Shown piece by piece: positions 53,110 to 62,914 of a stretch of 64,000 nucleotides of DNA; the stretch's first letter is position 1, and the number at the start of each line of letters is the position of its first letter. Where the stretch lies: contig NZ_CP020880.1 in NCBI RefSeq assembly GCF_002157855.1, positions 2,852,001 through 2,916,000 on the forward strand. The letters are read 5' to 3'. A model generated the notes under the pieces. The model searched no databases. It saw nothing but the letters and a program-made list of their open reading frames with translations, and was not told the DNA's origin. The translations under genes were made by a program, and so were the position numbers. The DNA comes from Sutcliffiella horikoshii. Lineage in GTDB: Bacteria; Bacillota; Bacilli; Bacillales; Bacillaceae_I.

Positions 53110-55278
53110 CTATTGTTCTGTATCTTCGTTGTTACTCTCTTCTTCAGCTTCATCTGTTTGTTCTTCTTCTGGTTTTTCTTTAGCTCGTTCTTTCTTTAAG
53201 GTGAAGTAAGCATCCATAACCGCATCTCCAATACGGGTGCTTATTCCTCCCGTTACATTAAAGTCTGTAGATGCATAAGGCACCATGATAGCAAATGCAA
53301 TTTCTGGATCATCATAAGGAGCATAACCTACTAAATTAAAGTTAAGCGTTTCATAGGAGCGCCTTTCTCCATTAGGAAGGTACTCAATATACCTTGACTC
53401 TGCTGTCCCTGATTTTCCTGCAGGTTTATATTGCTTCATTTTTGAACTACTCGCAGTTCCTCTTGCTCCATGATAAACCCTAATAAAGCCGTCTTGAACT
53501 CGTTTAATATGATTATCTGACATATCTACTCTGTTCAACACTTGGGGTTGGAAGGGCTCCACTAATCGTCCCAAACCTTCTCCATCATTATTAGGTTCTC
53601 TTATTTCTCTGACCAATTGTGGCTTCATTCTATAGCCACCGTTGGCAATAGTAGAAACATATTGGGCCAATTGCAAAGTAGTATAAGTATCATACTGTCC
53701 AATTGATAAATCCAGAAGTAAACCTGGGATACTGGTATCTGTGCCTTCAACTCCTGAAGATTCCCTAGGAAGGTCTATGCCAGTTTCCACCCCTAATCCA
53801 AATTGGGCTAAATATGATCTGAATGTATCATAGGCTGCTGGAGGGATAAATAATGGCTGCCTTGGCTGGTAATTAGCACCAGCAATAGCCATTGCAATCC
53901 TAAACATATACACGTTAGAGGACCTTTCAAGAGCTGTTAAATCATTAATGCTCCCCATATTTGTGTAAGAAGCTTTTTTAAGTGCTTCATTTCCACGCCC
54001 GATATATACTGGCGCGTCATATAGATAAGAACCTGGTTGGATAACGCCATGCTGGAAACCAGCAAGCACCGAGGCTCCTTTCACAGTTGAACCCGGCTCA
54101 TATGCTTCTTGGATGGCACCTAACGCATTATCGTAAACCTTCAATTGACCATCTTCTTCATCACGAATTAATTGTTTTCCAGCAAGCGACAGGACTTCTC
54201 CTGTTTTTGGGTTCATAACAACCACAAAAGCTCTGTCTAGAAATCTTGCCTTAGCACTTGGAGTCGCTCTTGTTTGAAGCATTTCTTCAATTAATACTTC
54301 TTCCACTTTTTGCTGAAATTCCATATCAATCGACAAGATTAAATCCTTTCCACGTTGCCCGTCATAAACTTTTTCCTGATGCAGCAAGTTACCACCAGTG
54401 TCCGTGACATTACGAACTCTTGCTTTTTGTCCTTGCAAAACATTTTCATATTGTGATTCAAGTTGCGACGTCCCAATTCGATCATTTCGACTATAACCAC
54501 GCGCTAGAAATTCATCTACTTTCTCACTCGGTATACCAGACTCTGAGGTTGAAACTTTTCCAAAAACAGAATCAAGAGTAGATCCATACGCATAAGATCG
54601 GATAAAATCTGTTGTAATATCAACACCTGGCAAATCTGCAAGCATTTCACTAACCATTGCAAATTCCTTAGCAGTTACATCTTGATTCTTTACAATCTGA
54701 GGAGTAAGAGCATAGCCTTTGTTAAACTCACGAAAGATAGCCAATACTTCTTTTTCCTCTTCAGTGATTTCCGCTAATTGTTCTTTCGTAATTCTCTTCA
54801 ACTGCAAATCGTACAATTCACTTTCTTCTATTTCACCATCAGCTACCTTTTTACGATCTTTATCTGTAATCAATTCGGCAGCTTCTTCAGGACGAGTCAA
54901 AATCCAATAGTCTTTCTCATCACGCTCCTGAATTTTATTGGTATCCATCGTAATAATTTCGGCTAGTTTTTTTGCAACCTCTAACTGCTCTTTCGGAGTA
55001 GTCGATTGCATACGCGTATATGTAATCGCGTTTAAAGGAGTGTTGTCAACCACCACTTTTTGATTGCGATCATAAATCTTCCCTCTTGGGACTAAAGTAT
55101 TCACCGTTACATTTTCCGTTCGATCTACCTCTTTGCGGAAATCTTCCCCAAACACGATTTGGACAAATCCTAGTCTTAAAATAAGAGCTGAGAACAGTAA
55201 AAAAACCGCAAAAAATAAAAGGTTTAAGCGTGAGGGGACATAATTCTTCTTTTTCTTTTTTTGCTTTTGATTGGTCAT
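53110..55278 (-). CDS. pbpA: Class B penicillin-binding protein 2A (PbpA)
   Basis: 722-residue transpeptidase of the elongation complex. One N-terminal membrane anchor (about 17-38) after a Lys-rich start, a pedestal domain (about 50-310), and the transpeptidase with SxxK in YEPGSTVKGASVL, SSN in LERSSNVYMF and KSGTAES. The acidic C-terminus (EKPEEEQTDEAEEESNNEDT) lacks PASTA repeats, unlike PBP2B. It occupies the place of B. subtilis pbpA between pst and yqgE. Confidence 0.94.
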   Translation of the reverse strand: MTNQKQKKKKKNYVPSRLNLLFFAVFLLFSALILRLGFVQIVFGEDFRKEVDRTENVTVNTLVPRGKIYDRNQKVVVDNTPLNAITYTRMQSTTPKEQLEVAKKLAEIITMDTNKIQERDEKDYWILTRPEEAAELITDKDRKKVADGEIEESELYDLQLKRITKEQLAEITEEEKEVLAIFREFNKGYALTPQIVKNQDVTAKEFAMVSEMLADLPGVDITTDFIRSYAYGSTLDSVFGKVSTSESGIPSEKVDEFLARGYSRNDRIGTSQLESQYENVLQGQKARVRNVTDTGGNLLHQEKVYDGQRGKDLILSIDMEFQQKVEEVLIEEMLQTRATPSAKARFLDRAFVVVMNPKTGEVLSLAGKQLIRDEEDGQLKVYDNALGAIQEAYEPGSTVKGASVLAGFQHGVIQPGSYLYDAPVYIGRGNEALKKASYTNMGSINDLTALERSSNVYMFRIAMAIAGANYQPRQPLFIPPAAYDTFRSYLAQFGLGVETGIDLPRESSGVEGTDTSIPGLLLDLSIGQYDTYTTLQLAQYVSTIANGGYRMKPQLVREIREPNNDGEGLGRLVEPFQPQVLNRVDMSDNHIKRVQDGFIRVYHGARGTASSSKMKQYKPAGKSGTAESRYIEYLPNGERRSYETLNFNLVGYAPYDDPEIAFAIMVPYASTDFNVTGGISTRIGDAVMDAYFTLKKERAKEKPEEEQTDEAEEESNNEDTEQ

Positions 55279-55344
55279 ACTTTACACCTTTTCATTAATT
55301 ATTTCGAGAGGCTCATATAAGCAACATGTTTTATAAAAAGTAAG

Positions 55345-55374
55345 AGACACCTACGTTAGTCTGTATAGGTGTCT
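55345..55374 (-). terminator. Terminator after yqgE
   Basis: AGACACCTA/TAGGTGTCT stem with a 12-base loop, T-rich on the minus strand. Confidence 0.75.
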
Positions 55375-55429
55375 GTGTCTTTATCTATTGTATAGGAAAT
55401 CTCAATAAATTTCTATTATTAAATCCCTT

Positions 55430-56716
55430 TTAAGGAGTTGATTCTCCTTCGCCATCTCGTAAAGTTGTCACAATTGGATGCGGTTCTTCCTTTGGAGTAG
55501 GTACGGCTTCCAATTCTACCTTTCTGATGAATGGATAAATCAAGGCATGTCCTGCACCAATTACGCACATAAGAATCGGGATGCTCTTTTGCGTATCAAA
55601 AAAGATAACGGCAATCAGAAACAGGATAATAGAAGAGATACGACCTAAATTCAAGAATATTTCCCTTACAACGATATATTCGATACGCATTTCTGCTGCT
55701 TTCCAGCCTCTTCCGATTACATCATATGTTAAAGATACATACGGAACAAGTAACAATGGATAGGCGATTGCAATGGTGACTGCATACATAAGCAGCTTCA
55801 CATAAGTGAGTTCAAAGATGAGAAAGAATATCGCCCCATACAATATAAGTCCTCCAAGTAGGATCGCTTTCTTCCTGAACTCTTTTTTTATAAGCCTTGT
55901 CGCTAGATAGTAACAAACAAATGCCACTGCTGAATTTAGCAAGCCAAATGTTCCAAGGGCCAATTCACTGTTGGTTGTGATAAATACCAATACGGAAATG
56001 GCAAAAAGGAACGTACCTTCACGTAACCCTTGGAAAAAGTGTGCATTCGTTATGTATCCCCAGTTTGCATTGTTTTTTCGTTCCTGCAAAATGCGTCGGA
56101 GCTCAAAGTTACCTTCCGCCCCTCGCCTTTGTAAAAATAAACTTAAAATCACCGCAGCAAAAAACAAAATTAGGGAAATAGTGAAAATTACGGTATATCC
56201 TGTGAACTTTTCTAATGTAGAAATAATGTATCCTGCGGCTATTGGTCCTATCATCCCACCTACTGAAGTCAAAATCCCTAAAAATCCGTTGAAGAAGTCT
56301 CTCGTTTCCGGCTCTGTAATTTCAAAGGTCAATACATTGAAAGCAAGCCAGTAAAAGCCATAACCAATTCCAAGTAGCGCTCCAAGTAGCAATAAGTAGG
56401 TAGAAGCCTTATCACCAATAAACAAAACAAACAAATAAAAAAGTGCTAAGAATACGACTCCTAAACGTAGCACAATGACTCTGTCAATTTTTTTTGCCCA
56501 TCTTCCTGCCAGTATGAATGTTAGTGGCTGAAAGACGACTATTGCTAAATTGTAGAAGCCCAGGTCGCTGAATTCTCCTGATTGCTTCCATAGGTATACA
56601 TTTACGAATGTATTGGATAGGGCGATACTGAGAGAGTAAAGTCCACCGATGATTAAGAGTAGCATCAGGTCTTTGTTAACTTCGACATCGCCGATTAGTT
56701 TTTTTAGTGCTGCCAT
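55430..56716 (-). CDS. yqgE: Major facilitator superfamily transporter YqgE
   Basis: 428 residues, about 12 membrane segments; MFS loop after the second segment reads ILAGRWAKKIDRVIVLRLG. Position between pbpA and sodA matches B. subtilis YqgE, a putative efflux protein with no assigned substrate. The C-terminus is hydrophilic (VPTPKEEPHPIVTTLRDGEG). Confidence 0.85.
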   Translation of the reverse strand: MAALKKLIGDVEVNKDLMLLLIIGGLYSLSIALSNTFVNVYLWKQSGEFSDLGFYNLAIVVFQPLTFILAGRWAKKIDRVIVLRLGVVFLALFYLFVLFIGDKASTYLLLLGALLGIGYGFYWLAFNVLTFEITEPETRDFFNGFLGILTSVGGMIGPIAAGYIISTLEKFTGYTVIFTISLILFFAAVILSLFLQRRGAEGNFELRRILQERKNNANWGYITNAHFFQGLREGTFLFAISVLVFITTNSELALGTFGLLNSAVAFVCYYLATRLIKKEFRKKAILLGGLILYGAIFFLIFELTYVKLLMYAVTIAIAYPLLLVPYVSLTYDVIGRGWKAAEMRIEYIVVREIFLNLGRISSIILFLIAVIFFDTQKSIPILMCVIGAGHALIYPFIRKVELEAVPTPKEEPHPIVTTLRDGEGESTP

Positions 56717-56813
56717 TATTACCCCGCTCCTTTATCTACGTTTATTGTGGCTTAAAGGAGTGGGAGTTATGTACTTTGATTTTTTTGGACATCTGGGTAG
56801 GTTCTGGTATACG

Positions 56814-56946
56814 CCGCTGTTGATTTCCACAAATGGCTTCGCTTTCCTAGGGGCGCTGCTGGAGCCTCCTCGGCTACGCCTGTGGGGTCTCCACCTAGCG
56901 CTATCTCCCTCAGGAGTCTTCGCCTTTTGCTCCAATCAACAGCTAT
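56814..56946. repeat. Dispersed GC-rich repeat (solo copy)
   Basis: CCGCTGTTGATTTCC to CCAATCAACAGCTATAG; about 92 percent like the copy at 3397-3530 by eye, with the same terminal inverted repeats GCTGTTGATT/AATCAACAGC. Located between yqgE and sodA. No coding potential believed. Confidence 0.9.
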
Positions 56947-56962
56947 AGAACAAATAAAAAAT

Positions 56963-56997
56963 AAAAACCCCCATCCACTTAGGGATGAGAGTTTTTG
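56963..56997 (-). terminator. Terminator after sodA
   Basis: AAAAAC...CATCC pairs with GGATG...GTTTTT around a short loop; imperfect stem, ten bases past the sodA stop. Confidence 0.7.
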
Positions 56998-57006
56998 GTT
57001 TGGTAA

Positions 57007-57615
57007 TTATTTTGCTTCGTTGTAAAGTTTTCCTACTACATCCCAGTTGATTACGTTGAAGAATGCGTTGATGTAGTCAGGACGGCGGTTTTGGTAGTTT
57101 AGGTAGTAAGCGTGCTCCCAAACGTCAAGTCCTAGAACTGGAGTCTTGCCTTCCATTAATGGAGAGTCTTGGTTTGGTGTGCTTGTGATTTCAAGTTCAC
57201 CGTTGTTTACTACTAACCATGCCCAACCAGATCCGAAACGAGTAGCTGCAGCTTTAGCGAATTCGTCTTTGAAGTTTTCAAAGCTACCGAATTTGCTAGT
57301 TAAAGCGTCTGCCAATTCTCCGTTTGGAGACGTAGCGCCACCTGGAGTCAAGATGTTCCAGAAAAGGCTGTGGTTCGCGTGTCCACCACCGTGGTTGCGT
57401 ACAGCTGTTTTAATGTTTTCAGGAACTGCGTCCATGTTGGAGATTAACTCCTCTACACTTTTACCTTGAAGTTCTGCTTGTCCTTCAAGTGCAGCGTTAA
57501 TACCTGTTACGTAAGTATTGTGATGCTTCGTGTGGTGAATGTTCATTGTTTCTTTGTCGATGTGAGGCTCCAATGCGTCGTATGCATAAGGTAATTGTGG
57601 TAGTTCGTATGCCAT
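57007..57615 (-). CDS. sodA: Manganese superoxide dismutase SodA
   Basis: 202-residue cytosolic enzyme dismuting superoxide. Metal ligands H27 (MNIHHTKHH), the His in [10 protein letters not shown], and Asp/His in [11 protein letters not shown]. Gly-77-type GGHANH and the Gln in NQDSPLMEG fit the Mn form. AGGAGGAGATA precedes the ATG. Single gene. Confidence 0.96.
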   Translation of the reverse strand: MAYELPQLPYAYDALEPHIDKETMNIHHTKHHNTYVTGINAALEGQAELQGKSVEELISNMDAVPENIKTAVRNHGGGHANHSLFWNILTPGGATSPNGELADALTSKFGSFENFKDEFAKAAATRFGSGWAWLVVNNGELEITSTPNQDSPLMEGKTPVLGLDVWEHAYYLNYQNRRPDYINAFFNVINWDVVGKLYNEAK

Positions 57616-57756
57616 AATTATCTCCTCCTAATTGTTATGTATGAATATTATTGAATCAAAAAAGCATGACCCTTTTGATCCGTTAGTTTCAGATTACCAA
57701 AACTTGCACAATCTTTCAATTAATCTGCTCGCCTACATTAAATTATTTATTTTGGA

Positions 57757-58779
<1,023 letters not shown>

Positions 58780-58794
58780 CTAGTATAACCTTGT

Positions 58795-59274
58795 TTAGAT
58801 GAAAATAAAGAATACAATAATCATAATCCCCTGGATAATTCCTTTAACCAATGCACTGCTGAATAGGCCGACCACAGATCCAAACCCTGCTTTCATGGAA
58901 GCTTTTAACCCATTTCTATTAAATAAAAGTTCCCCGATAACCGCTCCCAAGAATGGCCCTAAAATAATACCTGCTACTGGTATAACAAACGGACCTATCA
59001 ATAATCCGATCGTACTCCCCCAAATAGATGCGTTACTTCCTCCAAACTTTTTCACACCTAACAGGTTCGCAAAGTAGTCCGCGACAAATAGTAAAATGAC
59101 AAATAAAACAGTGATGGTCCAGAATAGAAAAGTCAACTCTTCAAAAGAGAAAAATACTCCATAAAGGAGAAAACCTCCAACTAAAAAGAGTACACTTGGA
59201 ATGATTGGATAGACCAGCCCAACAAAAGCAATGATAAATAATGCAATGATTATAGTCCAATACAGGATTTCCAT
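58795..59274 (-). CDS. yqgC: DUF456 membrane protein YqgC
   Basis: 159 residues from the ATG at 59274 with AGGAGG seven bases before; a frame seven codons longer runs through the ribosome site. Five or so hydrophobic segments with the glycine-rich family pattern [28 protein letters not shown] and [11 protein letters not shown]. Corresponds to B. subtilis YqgC near sodA. Function unknown; the glycine-zipper pattern suggests a pore or oligomeric membrane protein. Confidence 0.85.
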   Translation of the reverse strand: MEILYWTIIIALFIIAFVGLVYPIIPSVLFLVGGFLLYGVFFSFEELTFLFWTITVLFVILLFVADYFANLLGVKKFGGSNASIWGSTIGLLIGPFVIPVAGIILGPFLGAVIGELLFNRNGLKASMKAGFGSVVGLFSSALVKGIIQGIMIIVFFIFI

Positions 59275-59301
59275 CCTTAAACCTCCTTCAAACATTTTAA
59301 A

Positions 59302-59329
59302 AAAACCAGACCCGTAAGAGTCTGGTTTT
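59302..59329 (-). terminator. Terminator after the Na/Pi cotransporter
   Basis: AAAACCAGAC/GTCTGGTTTT stem with an eight-base loop, about 20 bases past the stop at 59349. Confidence 0.9.
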
Positions 59330-59348
59330 AATTATACGTTATAACCTA

Positions 59349-60989
59349 TTATAAAGTTTCGTGATCTTCTCCTAGAACTGCTTCCGCAATATTTACAGCA
59401 TGGTCCCCGATACGCTCTAGGTTACTGATAATATCAACAAACACAATTCCAGCTTGACCGGAACATAATCCCTCATTCATACGCAAGATATGTTTCTTAC
59501 GAAGAGAACGTTCCATTTTATCGATTTTGTCTTCTTTTAATCTTACTTCATTCGCTAAATCTTTATTATTCGTTCTTAAAGCTTCAATAGCTTCTTTGAC
59601 AGTTGATTGAGTCAGCGTGAACATTTCTTCAAGGTCTGTATCAGCTGCCTCAGTTAACTCCACTTTATTGGCGATTTGATAATCCACTAATTCCACAATG
59701 TTTTCGAAGTGGTCACCGATTCTCTCAATATCACGGACTGTATCCATAAGAACAGAATGTTCTTCTGACTCATTATCAGATAGTGAAGCAGAAGAAAGTT
59801 TAACAAGGTAATCAGTGATTTTTCTATCAAGGTTATTGATCGCATCCTCGATGGAGTACGCTTGTTCTGAATATTTAGATGTACCCGTTTTTAAATAATT
59901 GTGTGTAGAGTCTAGACCCACTATAGAAAACTCACCCATTCTTAACACTTCTTCTTTAGCTTGACCTAAAGCAAGTGATGGGGATTGTTCAATGAAAATA
60001 GGATCCAGGTGCTTCGCTTTATATTCGACAATCGCATCATCGCCAGGAATTATTTTTGTAACGATTAATGCAAGTAAGCCGATAAACGGAAATTGAATGA
60101 TTACATTGGCTATGTTAAAGGAACCATGCGCGAATGCAATTGTCATTTCAGGATTTAAATCTAACGTACTTTGTAAGAACAAAATGAATTTCTCAAAAGG
60201 TATTAACAACAGTATAACAATCGCTGTTCCTAGTAGGTTAAATACCACATGGGATAATGCAGCACGTCTTGCGGCAACAGATGCCCCAATTGCAGCCAAT
60301 ACAGCTGTGATAGTTGTTCCGATATTGTCCCCGAAAAGAACCGGCAAGGCAGCATCTAAGCTTATTGCTCCTTGACCATATAATTCCTGTAGTATTCCAA
60401 TAGTTGCGCTGGAACTTTGTACAATTACTGTGAACACTGTACCAACAACAACACCAAGAATTGGATTATCACTCATAGTTACAGTTAAATCAGTAAATGT
60501 TTGAAGTTCACGTAATGGTTTTAACCCATCACCCATCGTTTTAAGTCCGTAGAACAAAGCTCCGAATCCGAATACAATTTGACCAAAGTATTGAATTTTT
60601 TGTTTTTTGAAGAAGAAAAGCAATACAGCACCAGCAGCAATAATAGGTAATGCATACTCGTCTATCTTAATACCGATAATAAACGCTGTTACTGTTGTAC
60701 CAATGTTTGCACCCATAATTACACCAATCGCTTGGCGCAACGTCATGAAACCAGCACTAACAAGACCTACCGTTAGGGCAGTGGTTCCTGAACTCGTTTG
60801 AAGTAAGATCGTTACAAGAATACCCGCCAATACACCCATAAACGGATTGGTTGTAAAACGATCCAAGATATCTCTCAGCTTATCGCCAGCTGATTTTTGC
60901 AGTCCGTCACCCATGTATTTAATTCCGAAAAGGAAAATACCCAGACCACCAACAAATTCAAATATTAACCTCTGAACATCCAAGTCCAA
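59349..60989 (-). CDS. Na+/phosphate cotransporter with C-terminal PhoU domain
   Basis: About 546 residues from a TTG at 60989, nine bases from AAGGGG; alternative TTG starts exist further up. Two inverted membrane repeats (about 1-310) with the NptA/PiT-B signature QTSSGTTALTVGLVSAG and QSSSATIGILQELYG, then a PhoU-like helical domain (about 330-540, VLMDTVRDIERIGDHFEN, IISNLERIGDHAVNIAE). Imports or exports phosphate with sodium; the PhoU part may gate it. Pho-box-like repeats lie upstream. Located away from pst but within reach. Confidence 0.9.
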   Translation of the reverse strand: MDLDVQRLIFEFVGGLGIFLFGIKYMGDGLQKSAGDKLRDILDRFTTNPFMGVLAGILVTILLQTSSGTTALTVGLVSAGFMTLRQAIGVIMGANIGTTVTAFIIGIKIDEYALPIIAAGAVLLFFFKKQKIQYFGQIVFGFGALFYGLKTMGDGLKPLRELQTFTDLTVTMSDNPILGVVVGTVFTVIVQSSSATIGILQELYGQGAISLDAALPVLFGDNIGTTITAVLAAIGASVAARRAALSHVVFNLLGTAIVILLLIPFEKFILFLQSTLDLNPEMTIAFAHGSFNIANVIIQFPFIGLLALIVTKIIPGDDAIVEYKAKHLDPIFIEQSPSLALGQAKEEVLRMGEFSIVGLDSTHNYLKTGTSKYSEQAYSIEDAINNLDRKITDYLVKLSSASLSDNESEEHSVLMDTVRDIERIGDHFENIVELVDYQIANKVELTEAADTDLEEMFTLTQSTVKEAIEALRTNNKDLANEVRLKEDKIDKMERSLRKKHILRMNEGLCSGQAGIVFVDIISNLERIGDHAVNIAEAVLGEDHETL

Positions 60990-61075
60990 TACATTCAACC
61001 CCTTAATCAAAAACAATTTAATATCGACAAAAATCTACAAAACCAAATACAATTATTAACCTAATATGATTCTAA

Positions 61076-61135
61076 TGTAAATAGAATTTATGATAAATTT
61101 ACATTATCTTTACAAACCGTAACTTGAAATTTACA
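61076..61135. promoter_or_regulatory. Pho-box-like repeats in the divergent gap
   Basis: TTTACA at 61098 and 61109 (11 bp apart) and again at 61130, all on the plus strand; TGTAAA at 61076 faces the other way. They lie between the Na/Pi transporter (minus) and yqgB (plus). The plus orientation favours yqgB; control of the transporter is also possible. Fewer and less regular than at pstS. Confidence 0.5.
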
Positions 61136-61226
61136 TTAGTAATTGTTAAGGAATTAATTATTGTTCACATACCCAATTTAAGGTAACATAAAATTGGCAT
61201 ATTACATTAAAAAGGACTGATAGGAA

Positions 61227-62012
61227 TTGAATATCTTCTCTCAATTTGTAAAGAGCTTGTATTCCCCGAAAGCAATGGCCTCCTTTCGCTTTCAAGGAAT
61301 AGGCAAAACCATCCTGTACGTATTTTTTCTCGTCCTTATCACTTCTATTCCCATGTTTATCACTTTTGGAACTAGTGCAGTGAAATTAGTAAATAGTACA
61401 GAAGAATTTTTGCAAAACGAAACACCAGACTTTTATATACAGGACGGAGAATTTATTGCTGATGTAGAGGAACCATTTATAGCTGACGAACAAGGCTTTA
61501 CCATTATATTGGATCCTGAAAGTGAATTATCCTTAGATGAGATAAGCTCCTACGGTGAAGTTGTCGCCATCCAATCTAAGGAGATTATTTTTAAAGGGGC
61601 TGGACAGACAGACTTTGTCCCTCTGAGTGATTTCCAAGGAACAGAAGTAACTAAAGAAAACTTGCTTCAGTTCATGGATTCTGTAGGAAGTGCATTCCCT
61701 ATTATCATTACTGTTTTATTGTTAGTAGGCTATCTGTTTTTTGCTGCTACTAAATTCGTTCAGATCTCTATTTTAGGTTTGTTTGGATTACTCCTTAAAA
61801 ATGTGTTGAATAGAAATAAATTGCACTATCGCCATACATGGGTTTTGGCTGCTTATGCAGTCACGCTTCCAACGTTTATTTTCACCCTCATGCAGGCAAG
61901 TGGTTTGGTTCTTCCTTTTTCATCATTAATAAGCTTTGCAGTGTCTCTTTTTGTTCTCTATCTCATTATTAAAGAAGTTAAAGTTAAGAAACCGACTCCT
62001 CCAATTAATTAG
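61227..62012 (+). CDS. yqgB: DUF1189 membrane protein YqgB
   Basis: 261 residues, TTG start with AAAGGA about ten bases upstream. N-terminal amphipathic part (FSQFVKSLYSPKAMASFRFQ), membrane segment about 28-50, an extracytoplasmic domain (about 51-155, acidic, EDELSLDEISSYGEV-like), then four segments (about 160-252). The DUF1189 pattern and position near yqgC and yqfZ identify it as YqgB-like. Function unknown. A terminator follows. Confidence 0.85.
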   Translation: MNIFSQFVKSLYSPKAMASFRFQGIGKTILYVFFLVLITSIPMFITFGTSAVKLVNSTEEFLQNETPDFYIQDGEFIADVEEPFIADEQGFTIILDPESELSLDEISSYGEVVAIQSKEIIFKGAGQTDFVPLSDFQGTEVTKENLLQFMDSVGSAFPIIITVLLLVGYLFFAATKFVQISILGLFGLLLKNVLNRNKLHYRHTWVLAAYAVTLPTFIFTLMQASGLVLPFSSLISFAVSLFVLYLIIKEVKVKKPTPPIN

Positions 62013-62019
62013 TAAATGG

Positions 62020-62054
62020 CACCGACAGATTGCACATAATTTGTCGGTGTTTTT
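62020..62054 (+). terminator. Terminator after yqgB
   Basis: ACCGACA/TGTCGGT stem with a 14-base loop and T run. Confidence 0.85.
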
Positions 62055-62116
62055 TGGTTATTTTTTTCGCGGACAAGCATATAGTTAAGTAAGCTTGACT
62101 GAGGAGGAAAATATAA

Positions 62117-62467
62117 ATGATCCGATTATTCATTGCAGCTCTCATTCTCGTCACCATATACAGCATCTACTACGATTTATCATCCGGTACCATTCCTGAG
62201 CCCGCTACTCCTGTTATTGCACCTGTTTCAACAACAAACCCTGATACGGAAACAGAAAGTTCCGCCATGTCCTCACCTACTAACAACCTTTACATAGAAG
62301 TAGAAATAAAGGCCGGCGATACAGTATTGACCGTCGCAGAGAAAATCGCAAACAAACCCATTCCAGTTTCCATCACACAACTTATAGAAGACTTCCAAAA
62401 CCTAAACGAAGGCATCACCCCAGAAAAAATTCAAATCGGCAAAACCTACAAGTTTCCTGTCTACTAG
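62117..62467 (+). CDS. yqfZ: LysM-containing protein YqfZ
   Basis: 116 residues: signal or anchor sequence MIRLFIAALILVTIYSIYY, a Pro/Thr-rich linker and a C-terminal LysM-like domain (about 65-116, VEIKAGDTVLTVAEKIANK ... IQIGKTYKFPVY) that binds cell-wall glycan. AGGAGGAAA precedes the ATG. It lies upstream of ispG, as yqfZ does in B. subtilis. Function unknown. Confidence 0.85.
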   Translation: MIRLFIAALILVTIYSIYYDLSSGTIPEPATPVIAPVSTTNPDTETESSAMSSPTNNLYIEVEIKAGDTVLTVAEKIANKPIPVSITQLIEDFQNLNEGITPEKIQIGKTYKFPVY

Positions 62468-62515
62468 CAGCCAGGAAACTTTTACTTTAAATATATTGAG
62501 CAATAGACACCCCAG

Positions 62516-62745
62516 TTGATTGTAGTGGAAGGCGCGCAGACCCCCGCGGGAGGAAGGGTCAAGTGAGACGCTGAATCAAAGAAGCCACTGAAAAACTGAA
62601 ATCACGTGTACTTAATGATTTTTAGCTGTTGATTGGAGCAAAAGGCGCAGATAGCGGTAGCTTGAGACCCCGCAGCGAATGCGAGAAGGCTCAAGCACCG
62701 CCCCCTAGGAAAGCGAAGCGCCTGGAACGGAAATCAACAGTTAGT
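62516..62745. repeat. Dispersed repeat modules, one truncated and one inverted
   Basis: 62516-62567 is the left half of the right-hand module (GTTGATTGTAGTGGAAGGCG and CCCGCGGGAGGAAGG), cut off. 62627-62745 reads GCTGTTGATTGGAGCAAAAG to GGAACGGAAATCAACAG, the reverse orientation of the solo copies but with the right end of the other module, i.e. a hybrid. Together they show that the two modules recombine. They occupy the 450-bp gap between yqfZ and ispG; the rest holds the ispG promoter. Confidence 0.82.
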
Positions 62746-62914
62746 CCCACTCTACTGAGAATCAGGAAACTTTTTCACTTGTCAGATGTGGTTGCGATTG
62801 TTAAAATATGTTGGGAGTTAGTGGATAATACTAGCTTTTTCTCTCATTACAAGCTACTCTTATGAAAGAAAGATGTTTTGATCTGTAGATCATTCCTAAA
62901 GGAGCGATTCACTC

